The notes below the pieces were generated by a model. That model made no database searches. It worked only from the letters and a program-made list of their open reading frames with translations, and was not told the DNA's origin. Shown one piece after another: positions 1 through 8,542 of a DNA stretch of 64,000 nt. Both the position numbers and the translations under genes were made by a program. Source of the DNA: Actinomycetes bacterium (GTDB lineage: Bacteria; Actinomycetota; Acidimicrobiia; Acidimicrobiales; RAAP-2); assembly GCA_021823525.1 (NCBI GenBank), contig JAKANY010000003.1, positions 1 to 64,000 of the forward strand, in the 5' to 3' direction. Position 1 is the first letter of the stretch. Every line of letters starts with the position of its first letter.

Positions 1-1
1 C

Positions 2-1450
2 CGCCGCCGCCCTCGCCGCTACGGCGAGGAGCGAGGCGAGCGCCCGAGCCGCCCGCCCTACGACCGCGCAGGCGGCGACCGCCGCCCGAGCCGCCCGCCC
101 TACGACCGCGCAGGCGGCGACCGCCGCCCGAGTGGTCGCTACGGCGAGGAGGGGGGCGCCCGTCCGAGCCGCCCGCCCTATGACCGCGCAGCCGGTGACC
201 GCCGCCCGAGCGGCGCGAATGACCGTTATGGCAGTGAGCGCGGCGAGCGCCCGAGCCGCCCGCCCTACGACCGCGCAGGCGGTGACCGCCGCCCGAGCCG
301 CCCGAGCGATCGTTTTGGCAGTGAGCGCGGCGAGCGCCCGAGCCGCCCGAGTGGCCGCTACGGCGAGGAGCGCGGCGAGCGCCCGAGCCGCCCTCCCTAC
401 GACCGCGCAGGCCGTGACCGCCGTCCGAGCCGCCCCGGTGATCGTTATGGCAATGAGCGCGGCGAGCGCCCGAGTCGCCCGCCCTACGACCGCGCAGCCG
501 GTGACCGGCGCCCTGGTCGGGCGCCGAGTGGAGCACGGAGAGATTGGGACCAGGTTCGCGAACAAGAGGGGCGTGCGCCAAATTGGGGAGGCGTCGCGCG
601 CATCGGGGCGGACCGCATGTCGAGCACGGGACACGCACCCGAGACGCGGGCGAGTCGACGACCTCCCGAGGCGGCGGAAGTCTGGGTCGAGGAGCGAGTT
701 GAGGCTGCACCTCGCAAACTCGAGGCCACGGTTCGCGCGTTGGCGGAGCTGCCAGGCGAGGTTGCCACCCAGGTGCGTCGCGCCGTCATGGGATCCGAAC
801 GTCAGCGAGACCGTGCAGTCGAATCACTGGCCAAGGCGCTCGTGGCCTATGAGCGGCACCGGTTCGAAGAGGCGATGCGCCTAGCGGAGCGCACCTGCGA
901 GGTGGCGCCGGATGTCTCGGCTGTTCGCGAGTTGGCGGGACTCTCTGCCTACCGGGCCCAGCAGTGGGGCCGCGCGAAGGCGCACCTGCGTCGCGTGGTC
1001 GAGTTGACGGCGGATCCCGAGTACCTGCCGCTCATCATGGACTGCGACCGTGCAAATCGACATCTCCGTGCCGTCCAGGGCACGTTTGAGGAACTGCGCT
1101 CGGCGGATCCGACGCCCGATGTGCTGGCCGAGGGCCGAATCGTGATGGCGGGCGCTCTGGCCGATGACGGGAAGTTCAGCGAAGGTCTCGAACTGCTGAC
1201 GGCGGCTGGGGCGACGAAGAAGTTGCGCAATCCGGCATTTCGGCACGTACGACTTTGGTACACGATGGCGGATCTCCTGGACCGGGCTGGCGATGTCGCT
1301 GGTGCGCGCGAGTTCTTCGGTCGCGTCGTGGCCGCCGAGCCCGACGCTTACGACGCGCGTGCGCGCCTTCGAGAACTCGGTGTCGCGACCGGCACACCTC
1401 GACGCGCAGCGCGCCCACGTCCTGCGTCGCACAAGGAACCCGAGTCGTGA
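2..1450 (+). CDS. TPR-repeat protein with Arg/Pro-rich tandem-repeat N-terminus (5' truncated by window)
   Basis: The reading frame is open from base 2 of the window, so the start lies upstream; at least 482 residues are present. Codons up to about 600 encode a low-complexity region built from units such as SRPPYDRAGGDRRP and RYGSERGERP, rich in R, P, G, Y and D. From about base 660 a helical domain follows with TPR-like pairs (for example ALVAYERHRFEEAMRLAERT and LSAYRAQQWGRAKAHLRRVV). An ATG at 617 is in frame, but the repeats upstream share its frame, so I read one long protein. TPR domains usually hold protein partners; R/G/Y-rich tails often bind RNA or condense. The function is unknown. 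The fbaB gene follows after 43 bases. Confidence 0.8.
   Translation, partial: RRRPRRYGEERGERPSRPPYDRAGGDRRPSRPPYDRAGGDRRPSGRYGEEGGARPSRPPYDRAAGDRRPSGANDRYGSERGERPSRPPYDRAGGDRRPSRPSDRFGSERGERPSRPSGRYGEERGERPSRPPYDRAGRDRRPSRPGDRYGNERGERPSRPPYDRAAGDRRPGRAPSGARRDWDQVREQEGRAPNWGGVARIGADRMSSTGHAPETRASRRPPEAAEVWVEERVEAAPRKLEATVRALAELPGEVATQVRRAVMGSERQRDRAVESLAKALVAYERHRFEEAMRLAERTCEVAPDVSAVRELAGLSAYRAQQWGRAKAHLRRVVELTADPEYLPLIMDCDRANRHLRAVQGTFEELRSADPTPDVLAEGRIVMAGALADDGKFSEGLELLTAAGATKKLRNPAFRHVRLWYTMADLLDRAGDVAGAREFFGRVVAAEPDAYDARARLRELGVATGTPRRAARPRPASHKEPES
9..500 (+). repeat. In-frame degenerate tandem repeats, unit about 42 bp
   Basis: Bases 41-82 and 83-124 are two perfect consecutive 42-bp copies encoding a 14-residue unit centred on RPPYDR. 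Degenerate copies, interspersed with a second unit (RYG-S/E-E-RGERP), continue to about 500. All copies keep the same reading frame, so this is a protein-coding repeat and not a CRISPR array. Confidence 0.85.
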
Positions 1451-1481
1451 CCCAGCCCCGGGGCATTACCGGGGCATCTTG

Positions 1482-1487
1482 TAAGGT
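1482..1487 (+). promoter_or_regulatory. -10-like box TAAGGT, 6 nt before fbaB ATG
   Basis: TAAGGT fits TANNNT and lies 6 nt before the ATG at 1494, as in a leaderless promoter. The same bases (AAGGTG) could instead act as a ribosome binding site, so this case is ambiguous. Confidence 0.4.
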
Positions 1488-1493
1488 GTCGGC

Positions 1494-2543
1494 ATGGACA
1501 TCGCCTCCCTGCTCGGGGATGAGGCCGAATCGCTCCTCTCCCACCATGCCGTCGCCTTTCCCAAGGATTGGCTGAACCTACCCGGACCGGATTATTTGGA
1601 TCGCGTGATGGTCAACAGCGATCGGACCCCAACGACGTTGCGCAACCTCGGCACGCTGTATCAGCACGGCCGCCTGGGTGGAACGGGATATCTCTCGATC
1701 CTTCCCGTGGACCAGGGCATCGAGCACTCCGCGGGGGCGAGTTTCGCACCCAATCCGGCATACTTTGACCCGGCAAAGCTGTGCGATCTCGCCATCGCAG
1801 CTGACTGCAACGCCATCGCGACGACCCTGGGGGTCTTGGGTGTCGTGTCCCGGCGCTATGTGCACCGGATCCCGTTCATCGTGAAGTTGAATCACAACGA
1901 CTTCTTGCACTATCCCAACACCTACGACCAAGTGCCCTTCGCGTCGGTGCGCCAGGCAGCCGATCTCGGCGCGGTGGGTGTGGGGGCGACGATCTACTTC
2001 GGGTCGCCCGACTCGGACCGCCAGGTGCGGGAAGTCTCCGCGGCCTTCGCCGAGGCACACCGGCTCGGTCTCTTCACGGTCCTGTGGACCTATTTGCGGA
2101 ACCCCGCGTTCAAGACCGCTGAGGCCGACTACCACGTCAGCGCTGACCTCACGGGCCAGGCGAACCACCTCGGGGTGACAATCGAGGCGGACATCATCAA
2201 GCAGAAGCAGCCTGAGAACAACGGCGGCTACGTGGCCCTGAAGTTCGGCAAGACGAGCTCCCGCGTCTACGACGAGCTGACCACGCCCCATCCGATCGAC
2301 TTGACGCGCTGGCAGGTGGCTAACTGCTATGCGGGACGCATCGGTCTGATCAACTCCGGGGGGGAGTCCAAGGGATCGGACGACACGGCCGCGGCGGTGC
2401 GCACGGCGGTGATCAACAAGCGCGCTGGCGGTCAGGGTCTGATTCTCGGGCGCAAGGCGTTCCAGCGCCCGATCGACGAGGGCGCAGCGCTCGTGCACGC
2501 CGTCCAAGACGTGTTCCTGGACGACGCGATCACCATTGCCTGA
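1494..2543 (+). CDS. fbaB: Class I fructose-bisphosphate aldolase (DhnA/FbaB type)
   Basis: This is a 349-residue cytosolic TIM-barrel aldolase, matching the length of E. coli FbaB (350). It cleaves fructose 1,6-bisphosphate to DHAP and glyceraldehyde 3-phosphate through a Schiff base. Visible family blocks are LPVDQGIEH near residue 71, FIVKLNHND near 128, and [15 protein letters not shown] near 231, where K236 is the likely Schiff-base lysine. The end of the gene overlaps the next start by 8 bases (pgsA TTG at 2536), so the two are probably translated together. Whether it works in glycolysis or gluconeogenesis cannot be told from sequence. Confidence 0.9.
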   Translation: MDIASLLGDEAESLLSHHAVAFPKDWLNLPGPDYLDRVMVNSDRTPTTLRNLGTLYQHGRLGGTGYLSILPVDQGIEHSAGASFAPNPAYFDPAKLCDLAIAADCNAIATTLGVLGVVSRRYVHRIPFIVKLNHNDFLHYPNTYDQVPFASVRQAADLGAVGVGATIYFGSPDSDRQVREVSAAFAEAHRLGLFTVLWTYLRNPAFKTAEADYHVSADLTGQANHLGVTIEADIIKQKQPENNGGYVALKFGKTSSRVYDELTTPHPIDLTRWQVANCYAGRIGLINSGGESKGSDDTAAAVRTAVINKRAGGQGLILGRKAFQRPIDEGAALVHAVQDVFLDDAITIA

Positions 2544-3156
2544 ACCCGGCGCGGAGTCGTTGTCGGCCCGCCAGTGGCTGACGGTACCCAACGGCATCAC
2601 GCTCACCCGGTTAGCGCTAATTCCCGTCTTCGTGTGGCTGCTCTTCGGCACGGGTCACCGGGCGCTGGCGGCGTGGCTCCTGGGGATCCTGGGGGCGACC
2701 GACTGGGTCGACGGCTTCGCGGCGCGGCGGCTGCACCAGGTCAGTGCCGTGGGCAAGGTGCTCGATCCTGCCGCGGACCGGGTTCTCGTCATGACGGGAC
2801 TCATCTGCGTAGCCCTGGCTGGCGGCGTTCCGTGGTGGTTCGCCGGGGCAACGCTGGCCCGTGAGGTCCTCGTGTCCGGGATGACGCTGGGGCTCGCGGC
2901 GCTCGGCGCAGCGCGCATCGACGTGCTGTGGTGGGGGAAGGTCTCCACCTTTGCCCTCATGACGACCTACCCGGCGTTTCTCCTGACGAGCAACGCGAAC
3001 CACCGGCACCTGGCCACCTGGCAAGAGTGGGGGCGAGGTGCGTGCTGGACGATCGGCGTGCTCGGACTGGCGCTGTCGTGGGCGGTGCTCGCGGGATACG
3101 CGAGACCAGCGCGCGAGGCCCTGCGACAGGGGCGCCAGCGTGGTGTGGCGGGATAG
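2536..3156 (+). CDS. pgsA: CDP-alcohol phosphatidyltransferase, PgsA-like
   Basis: This 206-residue inner-membrane enzyme carries the complete CDP-alcohol phosphotransferase signature DG-x2-AR-x8-G-x3-D-x3-D, seen as DGFAAR...G-KVL-D-PAA-D near residues 59-81. N-terminal residues [17 protein letters not shown] are typical of PgsA, which makes phosphatidylglycerol phosphate from CDP-diacylglycerol and glycerol 3-phosphate. Several hydrophobic helices follow. The start is a TTG overlapping fbaB by 8 bases; no in-frame ATG or GTG is better placed. The neighbourhood pgsA-gcvH-FHA-MerR-DUF151 matches the order around Mycobacterium tuberculosis pgsA2 (Rv1822-Rv1829). Another CDP-alcohol acceptor cannot be excluded. 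Confidence 0.85.
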   Translation: MPEPGAESLSARQWLTVPNGITLTRLALIPVFVWLLFGTGHRALAAWLLGILGATDWVDGFAARRLHQVSAVGKVLDPAADRVLVMTGLICVALAGGVPWWFAGATLAREVLVSGMTLGLAALGAARIDVLWWGKVSTFALMTTYPAFLLTSNANHRHLATWQEWGRGACWTIGVLGLALSWAVLAGYARPAREALRQGRQRGVAG

Positions 3157-3159
3157 ATT
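3154..3159 (+). promoter_or_regulatory. -10-like box TAGATT, 7 nt before gcvH ATG
   Basis: TAGATT overlaps the pgsA stop codon (TAG 3154-3156) and ends 7 nt before the gcvH ATG. No convincing Shine-Dalgarno sequence lies in the gap, so gcvH may be made from a leaderless transcript. Confidence 0.45.
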
Positions 3160-3166
3160 ACGAGCC

Positions 3167-3547
3167 ATGAAGACGCCAGAGGGATTGCGGTACTCCAACG
3201 ACCACGAGTGGGCTCGTTTGGACGGTGAGGTGGTTCGCGTCGGGATCACCGACTACGCGCAGGACGCACTCGGCGACGTCGTGTACATCGACCTGCCGGC
3301 CGTCGGTGCGGCGGTATCGCGAGGAGACGTTCTGGGCGAGGTGGAGTCCACCAAGTCGGTCTCCGAGATCTACGCGCCGGTGTCGGGCGAGGTGCGCGCG
3401 GTCAACACCGCGCTGCGCTCCAGCCCCGAGACGCTCAACAGCGACCCCTACGAGGCAGGGTGGATCTGCGAGATCGCCGTCCCCTCGCCGGAGGAGTACG
3501 GTGCACTGCTGGACGCCGACGCGTACCGCGCACTGACGTCCAACTGA
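3167..3547 (+). CDS. gcvH: Glycine cleavage system H protein
   Basis: This 126-residue lipoyl carrier shuttles the aminomethyl group between the P, T and L proteins of glycine cleavage. It shows the family N-terminus (RYSNDHEWARLDG), the lipoylation hairpin GEVESTKSVSEIYAPVSGEV with the acceptor lysine in ESTKS, and the C-terminal block LNSDPYEAGWICEI. The ATG at 3167 gives the usual length; upstream in-frame starts lie inside pgsA. The other gcv genes (T, PA, PB) are 18 kb away at 21.5-25.4 kb, so H is not in their operon. Confidence 0.97.
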   Translation: MKTPEGLRYSNDHEWARLDGEVVRVGITDYAQDALGDVVYIDLPAVGAAVSRGDVLGEVESTKSVSEIYAPVSGEVRAVNTALRSSPETLNSDPYEAGWICEIAVPSPEEYGALLDADAYRALTSN

Positions 3548-3570
3548 CGTCCGTCGGGAATCGGGGAGAC

Positions 3571-4032
3571 GTGAACTGCCGACGCTGCGGCGAAGTCTTG
3601 AATGCCAACGCGAGTTTCTGCTGGTCCTGCGGGGCGGCGCAGCACGCGTCGAGTTCGCCCGAGACCGTCGCCTTGCCGGTGGTCAGCAGCGACGCCCTGG
3701 TGCCTGGAGCGGTCGACGGTCCCATGGGAGACCACGGTGACTTGCTCGTGGTCGCTTCCGGCGCCGCGAGCGGGACGCGCCTGACGCTCGACAAGGAGAC
3801 GGTGAGCGTGGGACGTCACGAGAACAGCGATCTCTTGCTCGACGACGTGTCGGTGTCGCGCCACCACGCGATCATCACGCGCACGGCGAGCGGGCGCATC
3901 ACGCTGCGCGATCTCAACTCGTTGAATGGCACCTACGTGAACGGCGTGCGCGTCGATGAGACGACGTTGCACTCGGCCGACGAGGTGCAGATCGGGAAGT
4001 TCAAGCTGGTCTTCTGGGAGGCGTCGCGATGA
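3571..4032 (+). CDS. FHA-domain protein with N-terminal zinc ribbon (GarA/OdhI-like)
   Basis: This 153-residue protein starts at GTG 3571, four nt after GGGGAG. Residues 2-20 hold a zinc ribbon with two CxxC pairs (CRRC and CWSC). Residues about 60-150 form an FHA domain with its conserved blocks: SVGRHENSDLLLDDVSVSRHH and LNSLNGTYVNG. FHA domains bind phosphothreonine. In mycobacteria the gene at this place is GarA, which switches 2-oxoglutarate dehydrogenase and glutamate metabolism under PknB/PknG control. The GarA N-terminal ETTS phosphosite is not visible here, so an identical role is not certain. It overlaps the next gene by 4 bases (ATGA). Confidence 0.88.
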   Translation: MNCRRCGEVLNANASFCWSCGAAQHASSSPETVALPVVSSDALVPGAVDGPMGDHGDLLVVASGAASGTRLTLDKETVSVGRHENSDLLLDDVSVSRHHAIITRTASGRITLRDLNSLNGTYVNGVRVDETTLHSADEVQIGKFKLVFWEASR

Positions 4033-4817
4033 GCGCTGGCATGCGCATCGGAGAGGTCCACGCAGTCTTGCGTCGCGAGTTCCCCGACCTAGAACTCTCG
4101 ACAATCCGGTACTACGAGGAAAAGGACCTCGTGCGACCGGCTCGGAGCAAGAAGGGCTATCGCCTGTTCTCCGAGCGCGACCTCGCGTGCCTGCGTGAGG
4201 CGATTCGCCTGGCCAAGAAGGAGTTTGTGCCGCTACGGATGGTGCGCCTGCGGCTGATCCAGCAGGGGCTCCTCGAGGGGCCGGTCCTGTCCGCGGCGCC
4301 CAAGCGTGCGGCCCGCGAGACGCCCGTGCACGCGGTCCGCGCCGTCGCGCCGGCCGCGACGGGAGGGGGAGCGCCACCCGCCAAGAGCGCGGCCCCCACC
4401 GGAGACGCGTCGACGCACTCGGTCAGCGATGTTGCCGATGCCAGTGGCCTGGATCCCGTCCTGGTCGTTGAGCTGCTGGATCTGGGCATCCTCGAGCCGC
4501 GCGTCGTCGGTGGCGAGCACGTCTTCTCGGACGACGAGGTGGAGATTGCCCGGGTCGTGGCCTCCCTGGTCGCGCTGGGTGCGCCGGTTCGCCGACTGGC
4601 TGGCGTGCGGCGCCTCGCCGAGCGGCAGGCGGGCGTGATCGAGGAACTGACCGCAGCGTGGCGCGAGCCGGGCCGCGACATCGATGCCGAATTGGCACGG
4701 GTGACCTTCGAGCAGATGACGATGCAAGCTGAGCGGCTGCGGGCGTTGCTCCTGGCGCGGCTGCTGGCGCCCTTGATGGGCACGGACGCCCAGACAGGCG
4801 CGAAGAGGGACGTCTAG
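4029..4817 (+). CDS. ftsR: MerR-family regulator, FtsR-like (Rv1828 type)
   Basis: This 262-residue protein has a MerR winged-helix domain at residues 4-75 (MRIGEVHAVLRREFPDLELS, TIRYYEEKDLVRPARSKKGY). An Ala/Pro linker follows at about 90-135. A C-terminal half resembles the second domain of Rv1828/FtsR, a regulator of cell division genes in corynebacteria. There is no cysteine metal site of the CueR or MerR kind. The ATG overlaps the FHA gene stop, so the two are coupled. The order gcvH-FHA-MerR-DUF151 equals Rv1826-Rv1829, which supports the assignment. Targets cannot be read from this window. Confidence 0.82.
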   Translation: MSAGMRIGEVHAVLRREFPDLELSTIRYYEEKDLVRPARSKKGYRLFSERDLACLREAIRLAKKEFVPLRMVRLRLIQQGLLEGPVLSAAPKRAARETPVHAVRAVAPAATGGGAPPAKSAAPTGDASTHSVSDVADASGLDPVLVVELLDLGILEPRVVGGEHVFSDDEVEIARVVASLVALGAPVRRLAGVRRLAERQAGVIEELTAAWREPGRDIDAELARVTFEQMTMQAERLRALLLARLLAPLMGTDAQTGAKRDV

Positions 4818-4820
4818 TCT
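4815..4820 (+). promoter_or_regulatory. -10-like box TAGTCT, 6 nt before DUF151 GTG
   Basis: TAGTCT includes the ftsR stop codon TAG (4815-4817) and ends 6 nt before the GTG at 4827. This matches the recurring leaderless layout in the window. Confidence 0.45.
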
Positions 4821-4826
4821 GGATTC

Positions 4827-5332
<506 letters not shown>

Positions 5333-5336
<4 letters not shown>

Positions 5337-5956
5337 AGCGAGCGCTCTACTCGCTCGCGATCTTCTTCGCGCTGCTGGTGGTCGTGACCGTCGCGCGCCA
5401 CGACCTGGGAAAGTCACCCGTCGCTACCACCACGACGACGACGTCGACCACGGCCCCCACCACGACCGTGCCGGTGGCCTCGACAACGGTGCCCGCGAAC
5501 CCGACGACGTGCGTGGGCTCTGACTTCCACGGTGTCGCGGGCTACCTCCAGGGTGCGACGGGGACCATCACGTCCGACGTGGTCCTGACCAAGGTCACCG
5601 CCGGGAGCTGCGTGCTCGATGGGTGGCCTCGCGTCACGCTCATCGGCTCCGCCGGTTCCGCCCTGCCCTCACGGATCGTGGTCGAACCCAACCAGACGCA
5701 GCCGTTCAACTTCGCTGATGCTGGGGCGAACGCGGTCCCCGCGGTGCTCCATGTGGCCAGTGGCGCCAGCGTGAGCTTCGACTTCGCCTTCTCCGACGTC
5801 CCGACGGGTACGGGGGAAAGCTGCCCGACGGTGGCGGCCCTGCAGATTGGAACGATTGCGGGTCCGGCGATGACGACCGTCCCGATGACCTACACCTTCA
5901 ATCCTTGCGGTGGGGGTCGCGTCCTCGTCAGCCCCTTCTTCGTGGCTGCCGGCTAA
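5333..5956 (+). CDS. Membrane-anchored or secreted DUF4232-like protein
   Basis: This 207-residue protein begins with a hydrophobic helix (residues 3-21), which looks like a signal or anchor. A Thr/Pro-rich linker follows at about 29-60 (runs of T), typical of actinobacterial cell-surface proteins. The rest resembles DUF4232: an early TxTSDVVLTKV-like strand, SCVLDGWPRVTLIG, and a late cysteine pair (C59 or C82 with C163 or C187), so disulfides outside the cell are likely. The GTG start overlaps the DUF151 stop by 4 bases. The function is unknown. Confidence 0.7.
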
Positions 5957-5986
5957 GAAATCACCGTCCGGCCCATGCTGGTGGGC

Positions 5987-6014
5987 TACCGTGCTCGGAA
6001 GCGCTGTGAGCGCT
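5987..6014 (+). promoter_or_regulatory. Possible promoter and inverted repeat before the APC permease
   Basis: TACCGT at 5987-5992 looks like a -10 box. Right at the expected start site lies AGCGCT-GTG-AGCGCT (6000-6014), a perfect inverted repeat that could be an operator or a 5' hairpin. A leader of about 50 nt then carries a strong ribosome binding site. Confidence 0.4.
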
Positions 6015-6051
6015 AGTGCGCAACGGTGCGCACGCGAGCAAGGGAGGGACG

Positions 6052-7539
6052 ATGAGTGAGGGGTTTACGCCCGAATCACTCGGGGCCAAGGTACCAACGG
6101 TTCCGGGTGAGCACGCACGTCTGCATCGGGGGGTTCTCGGACTCCTTGACATCGCCGCCGCCACGATGGCCAACATCGGGCCGGCCATGTCGTTTTACTT
6201 CGGGTTCGGTTTCCTGGCCTATACGGCGGGCGTGGCGTCGCCACTGACCATCGTGGCGGCGGGGGTGGCGATCCTGTTCCTCGCCAACACCCTGTCGGAG
6301 TTCACCAAGGTGATGCCGTCGACGGGTGGGTTCATCACGTTCGTGGGCAAGAGTTTCGGCGCGCGCACCGGCGTGACGACGGCGCTGCTGACCGGGATCG
6401 GATACATCGCGGCAATGGCTTCGGTGGTGGCGATCGTGGGAGGGTTCTTCCAGATCCTGCTGCAGAACTACAACGTCGGTGGGCTCCAGAGCGTTCCGTG
6501 GATCGTGTGGACCTTGATCTTCCTGGCGTTTGCGGCTTTCATGATGGTCCGCGGCATCTCGGTCTCGACCAAGATCGCGGGATTCTTCTTCGCCTTCGAG
6601 ATGCTCGTTCTCGTCGTGGTGAGCATCGTGGCTCTGGTGAAGTTCCACGCACACATCACGGGTGCGCCCTTCGACCCGCGCAAGATCACCAACGGCTTCC
6701 GAGGTCTGGCCGCCGGGTTCCCGCTCGCGGTGTACCTCTTCATCGGATGGGAGAACTCCGCGGCGCTGGCCGAGGAGACCAATGACCCGCGTCGCAACGT
6801 CCCGCGCGCGGTGTTCACCTCGACGCTGATCATGATCGTCAGTTACCTGCTGTTCGCCTACTCGACGGTGATCGGGTTCGCGGGCGACGTGAACAAGCTC
6901 AGCAGCAACCTGATTCCCTTCATCACCGTCGCCAAGGGCGTCGTAGGCGCGGCCGCATTCTTCGCCTTCCTCGCCGGCATGACGTCAACCTTGGGTGCGC
7001 TGATCGCGGGGACGAACTCGCAGGCGCGCCTCGTGTTCAACGCGGGCCGCGAGGGTCTCCTGCCCGGCTTCATCGGCCACGTCGGCGCCAAGCACCGCAC
7101 CCCGGTCAAGGCGCTGATGGTGTTCCTCGGGGGCACCTTGCTGATCATCCTGGTGTGGGGTCTCGGTCACGTGCTGGGCAACGCCAGCGCCTCGGGTTCG
7201 ATGAGCGCGGTGAACTTCTTCGCCGAGTCGTCGACCTTCGGGACGATCCTGGTGCTGGTCGTCTACGGGCTCAGCAACCTCGCGCTGCCCTTCTACTACC
7301 GGCGCCACCACCCCGATCTATTCAACGGATTCCGTCATGGGGTTCTGCCCATCTTGGGCCTCCTGACGATCCTCGTGCCGCTGTACTACCTGGCCAAGCC
7401 CGGACAGCCCACGCCCTACAACTGGTTCCCGTGGTTGGCCCTGGCCATCATCGTGGTGGCGGCGATCTACGCATTCGCGATCGTGGCCCGCGATCCCTCC
7501 GTGGGTGACCGGATCGGTTCGATCGTCGCGGACGAGTAA
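6052..7539 (+). CDS. APC-superfamily amino acid/polyamine permease
   Basis: This 495-residue protein has about 12 membrane helices and the APC pattern: LLDIAAATMANIGPAMSFYF in TM1, then ENSAALAEETNDPRRNVPRA after TM6, the family's consensus loop. ATG 6052 is preceded by AAGGGAGGG at 6040-6048; the in-frame ATG at 6016 has no such site. It would import an amino acid or amine by proton or sodium coupling. The substrate is not readable. A polyamine or glutamate-type substrate would fit the polyamine genes 6 kb downstream. The downstream gene is convergent, 5 bases away. Confidence 0.88.
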   Translation: MSEGFTPESLGAKVPTVPGEHARLHRGVLGLLDIAAATMANIGPAMSFYFGFGFLAYTAGVASPLTIVAAGVAILFLANTLSEFTKVMPSTGGFITFVGKSFGARTGVTTALLTGIGYIAAMASVVAIVGGFFQILLQNYNVGGLQSVPWIVWTLIFLAFAAFMMVRGISVSTKIAGFFFAFEMLVLVVVSIVALVKFHAHITGAPFDPRKITNGFRGLAAGFPLAVYLFIGWENSAALAEETNDPRRNVPRAVFTSTLIMIVSYLLFAYSTVIGFAGDVNKLSSNLIPFITVAKGVVGAAAFFAFLAGMTSTLGALIAGTNSQARLVFNAGREGLLPGFIGHVGAKHRTPVKALMVFLGGTLLIILVWGLGHVLGNASASGSMSAVNFFAESSTFGTILVLVVYGLSNLALPFYYRRHHPDLFNGFRHGVLPILGLLTILVPLYYLAKPGQPTPYNWFPWLALAIIVVAAIYAFAIVARDPSVGDRIGSIVADE

Positions 7540-7544
7540 CGGCG

Positions 7545-8525
7545 TCAGTGCGCGGCCGGGTCCACCAGGATCCGGCCGCGCACGATGCCCTTGCGCACGG
7601 CATCGAGCGCCGCAGGGAGCTCTTCCAGCGCGATCGTGCGCTCGATCAGCGGTGTGATGTCCACCGAGGGCAGCGTGAGGGCGAGCTCGTGCCAGAGGCG
7701 TTCGCGGACCGCCGTCGGCGCCTCGACGACGTCGACGCCCACCAAGGCGACTCCCCGCGTGATGAAGGGGTAGACGGTGGTGGACAGCTCGGGACCCGCC
7801 ACCAGACCGCTCGCGGCCACGGCGGCGCCGTAGGCGAGGGAGCGCAGGACGCCCGCGAGGGTGGCGCCACCCACGCAGTCGACGGCGCCCGCCCAGCGCG
7901 GGGTGCCCAGGACGCGCTCGGGACGATCGCTGATCTCCTCGCGCCCGATGACCCGGGTGGCGCCGCGCGCGATCAACCAGTCGCGGGCGTCGGGTGAGCC
8001 GGTGGAGGCCACGGGACGGTGCCCGCGCGCGGCGAGCAGGGTGACAGCGAGCGAGCCGACGCCGCCGGAGGCGCCAGTGACCAGGACCTCACCGTCGAGG
8101 GGTCCGCGATCCTCCAGCGCCAGCACGCTGGCCATCGCCGCGAGGCCCGCCGTGCCGACCACCATCGCGTCGTGAGGCGAGACCCCGTCGGGCAGGACCG
8201 AGATCCACTCGCGGGGCGCAACGACCTGCTCGGCGAATCCGCCGTCGCGCGAAACCCCGAGGCCGCCCCCGTGAACCGCGACGGGGGTGCCCGGGGCGAG
8301 CGAGGGATCGTCGGACGCGACCACGACGCCGGCGGCATCGACGCCTCCGATCAGGCGCGGGGTGCGGCGGACGCGGCTGTGCGCCTCGGCCGCCATGGCG
8401 TCCTTGAAGTTGACCCCGCTCCAGGTCACCGCGACGAGGACCTCGCTCGACGAGCGGCTCGGCGGGGCCCCGTCGACCACCTCGCAGCGCAGGTCGTCGG
8501 TCTCGTCGATCAGGAAGGCTCGCAC
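7545..8525 (-). CDS. Zn-independent MDR oxidoreductase, acrylyl-CoA reductase (AcuI/YhdH) like
   Basis: This 326-residue protein has the fold of medium-chain dehydrogenases without the zinc ligands. It shows the YhdH/AcuI hallmarks VTWSGVNFKDAMA near residue 33, LIGGVDAAGVV near 59, and the NADPH motif VTGASGGVGSLAVTLLAARG near 148. The length matches AcuI (about 325). Members reduce acryloyl-CoA to propionyl-CoA or act as quinone reductases. The GTG start is preceded at 6 nt by TAGGCT on the minus strand. It is divergent from the hydrolase, with only 17 bases between the starts. Confidence 0.82.
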   Translation of the reverse strand: MRAFLIDETDDLRCEVVDGAPPSRSSSEVLVAVTWSGVNFKDAMAAEAHSRVRRTPRLIGGVDAAGVVVASDDPSLAPGTPVAVHGGGLGVSRDGGFAEQVVAPREWISVLPDGVSPHDAMVVGTAGLAAMASVLALEDRGPLDGEVLVTGASGGVGSLAVTLLAARGHRPVASTGSPDARDWLIARGATRVIGREEISDRPERVLGTPRWAGAVDCVGGATLAGVLRSLAYGAAVAASGLVAGPELSTTVYPFITRGVALVGVDVVEAPTAVRERLWHELALTLPSVDITPLIERTIALEELPAALDAVRKGIVRGRILVDPAAH

Positions 8526-8531
8526 GGGTCC

Positions 8532-8537
8532 AGCCTA
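8532..8537 (-). promoter_or_regulatory. -10-like box TAGGCT, 6 nt before the acuI-like GTG
   Basis: On the minus strand TAGGCT ends 6 nt before the GTG at 8525. It lies inside the 17-base divergent gap, which leaves no room for a leader. Confidence 0.5.
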
Positions 8538-8542
8538 CGTGC

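Noticed and set aside
9-500. Possible CRISPR array
   Set aside because: Repeats are contiguous without unique spacers, keep one reading frame and encode protein.
132-884. Long Ala/Arg-rich open frame across the 5' repeats
   Set aside because: It is a shifted frame of the same repeats; the frame running from base 2 continues without break into a convincing TPR domain.
6016-6051. Earlier ATG at 6016 as start of the APC permease
   Set aside because: ATG 6052 has a strong ribosome binding site and gives the usual N-terminus; the earlier one has none.
8526-8542. Space for two leadered promoters between the divergent genes
   Set aside because: Only 17 bases separate the starts, so at least one message must be leaderless or the plus-strand start lies further downstream.
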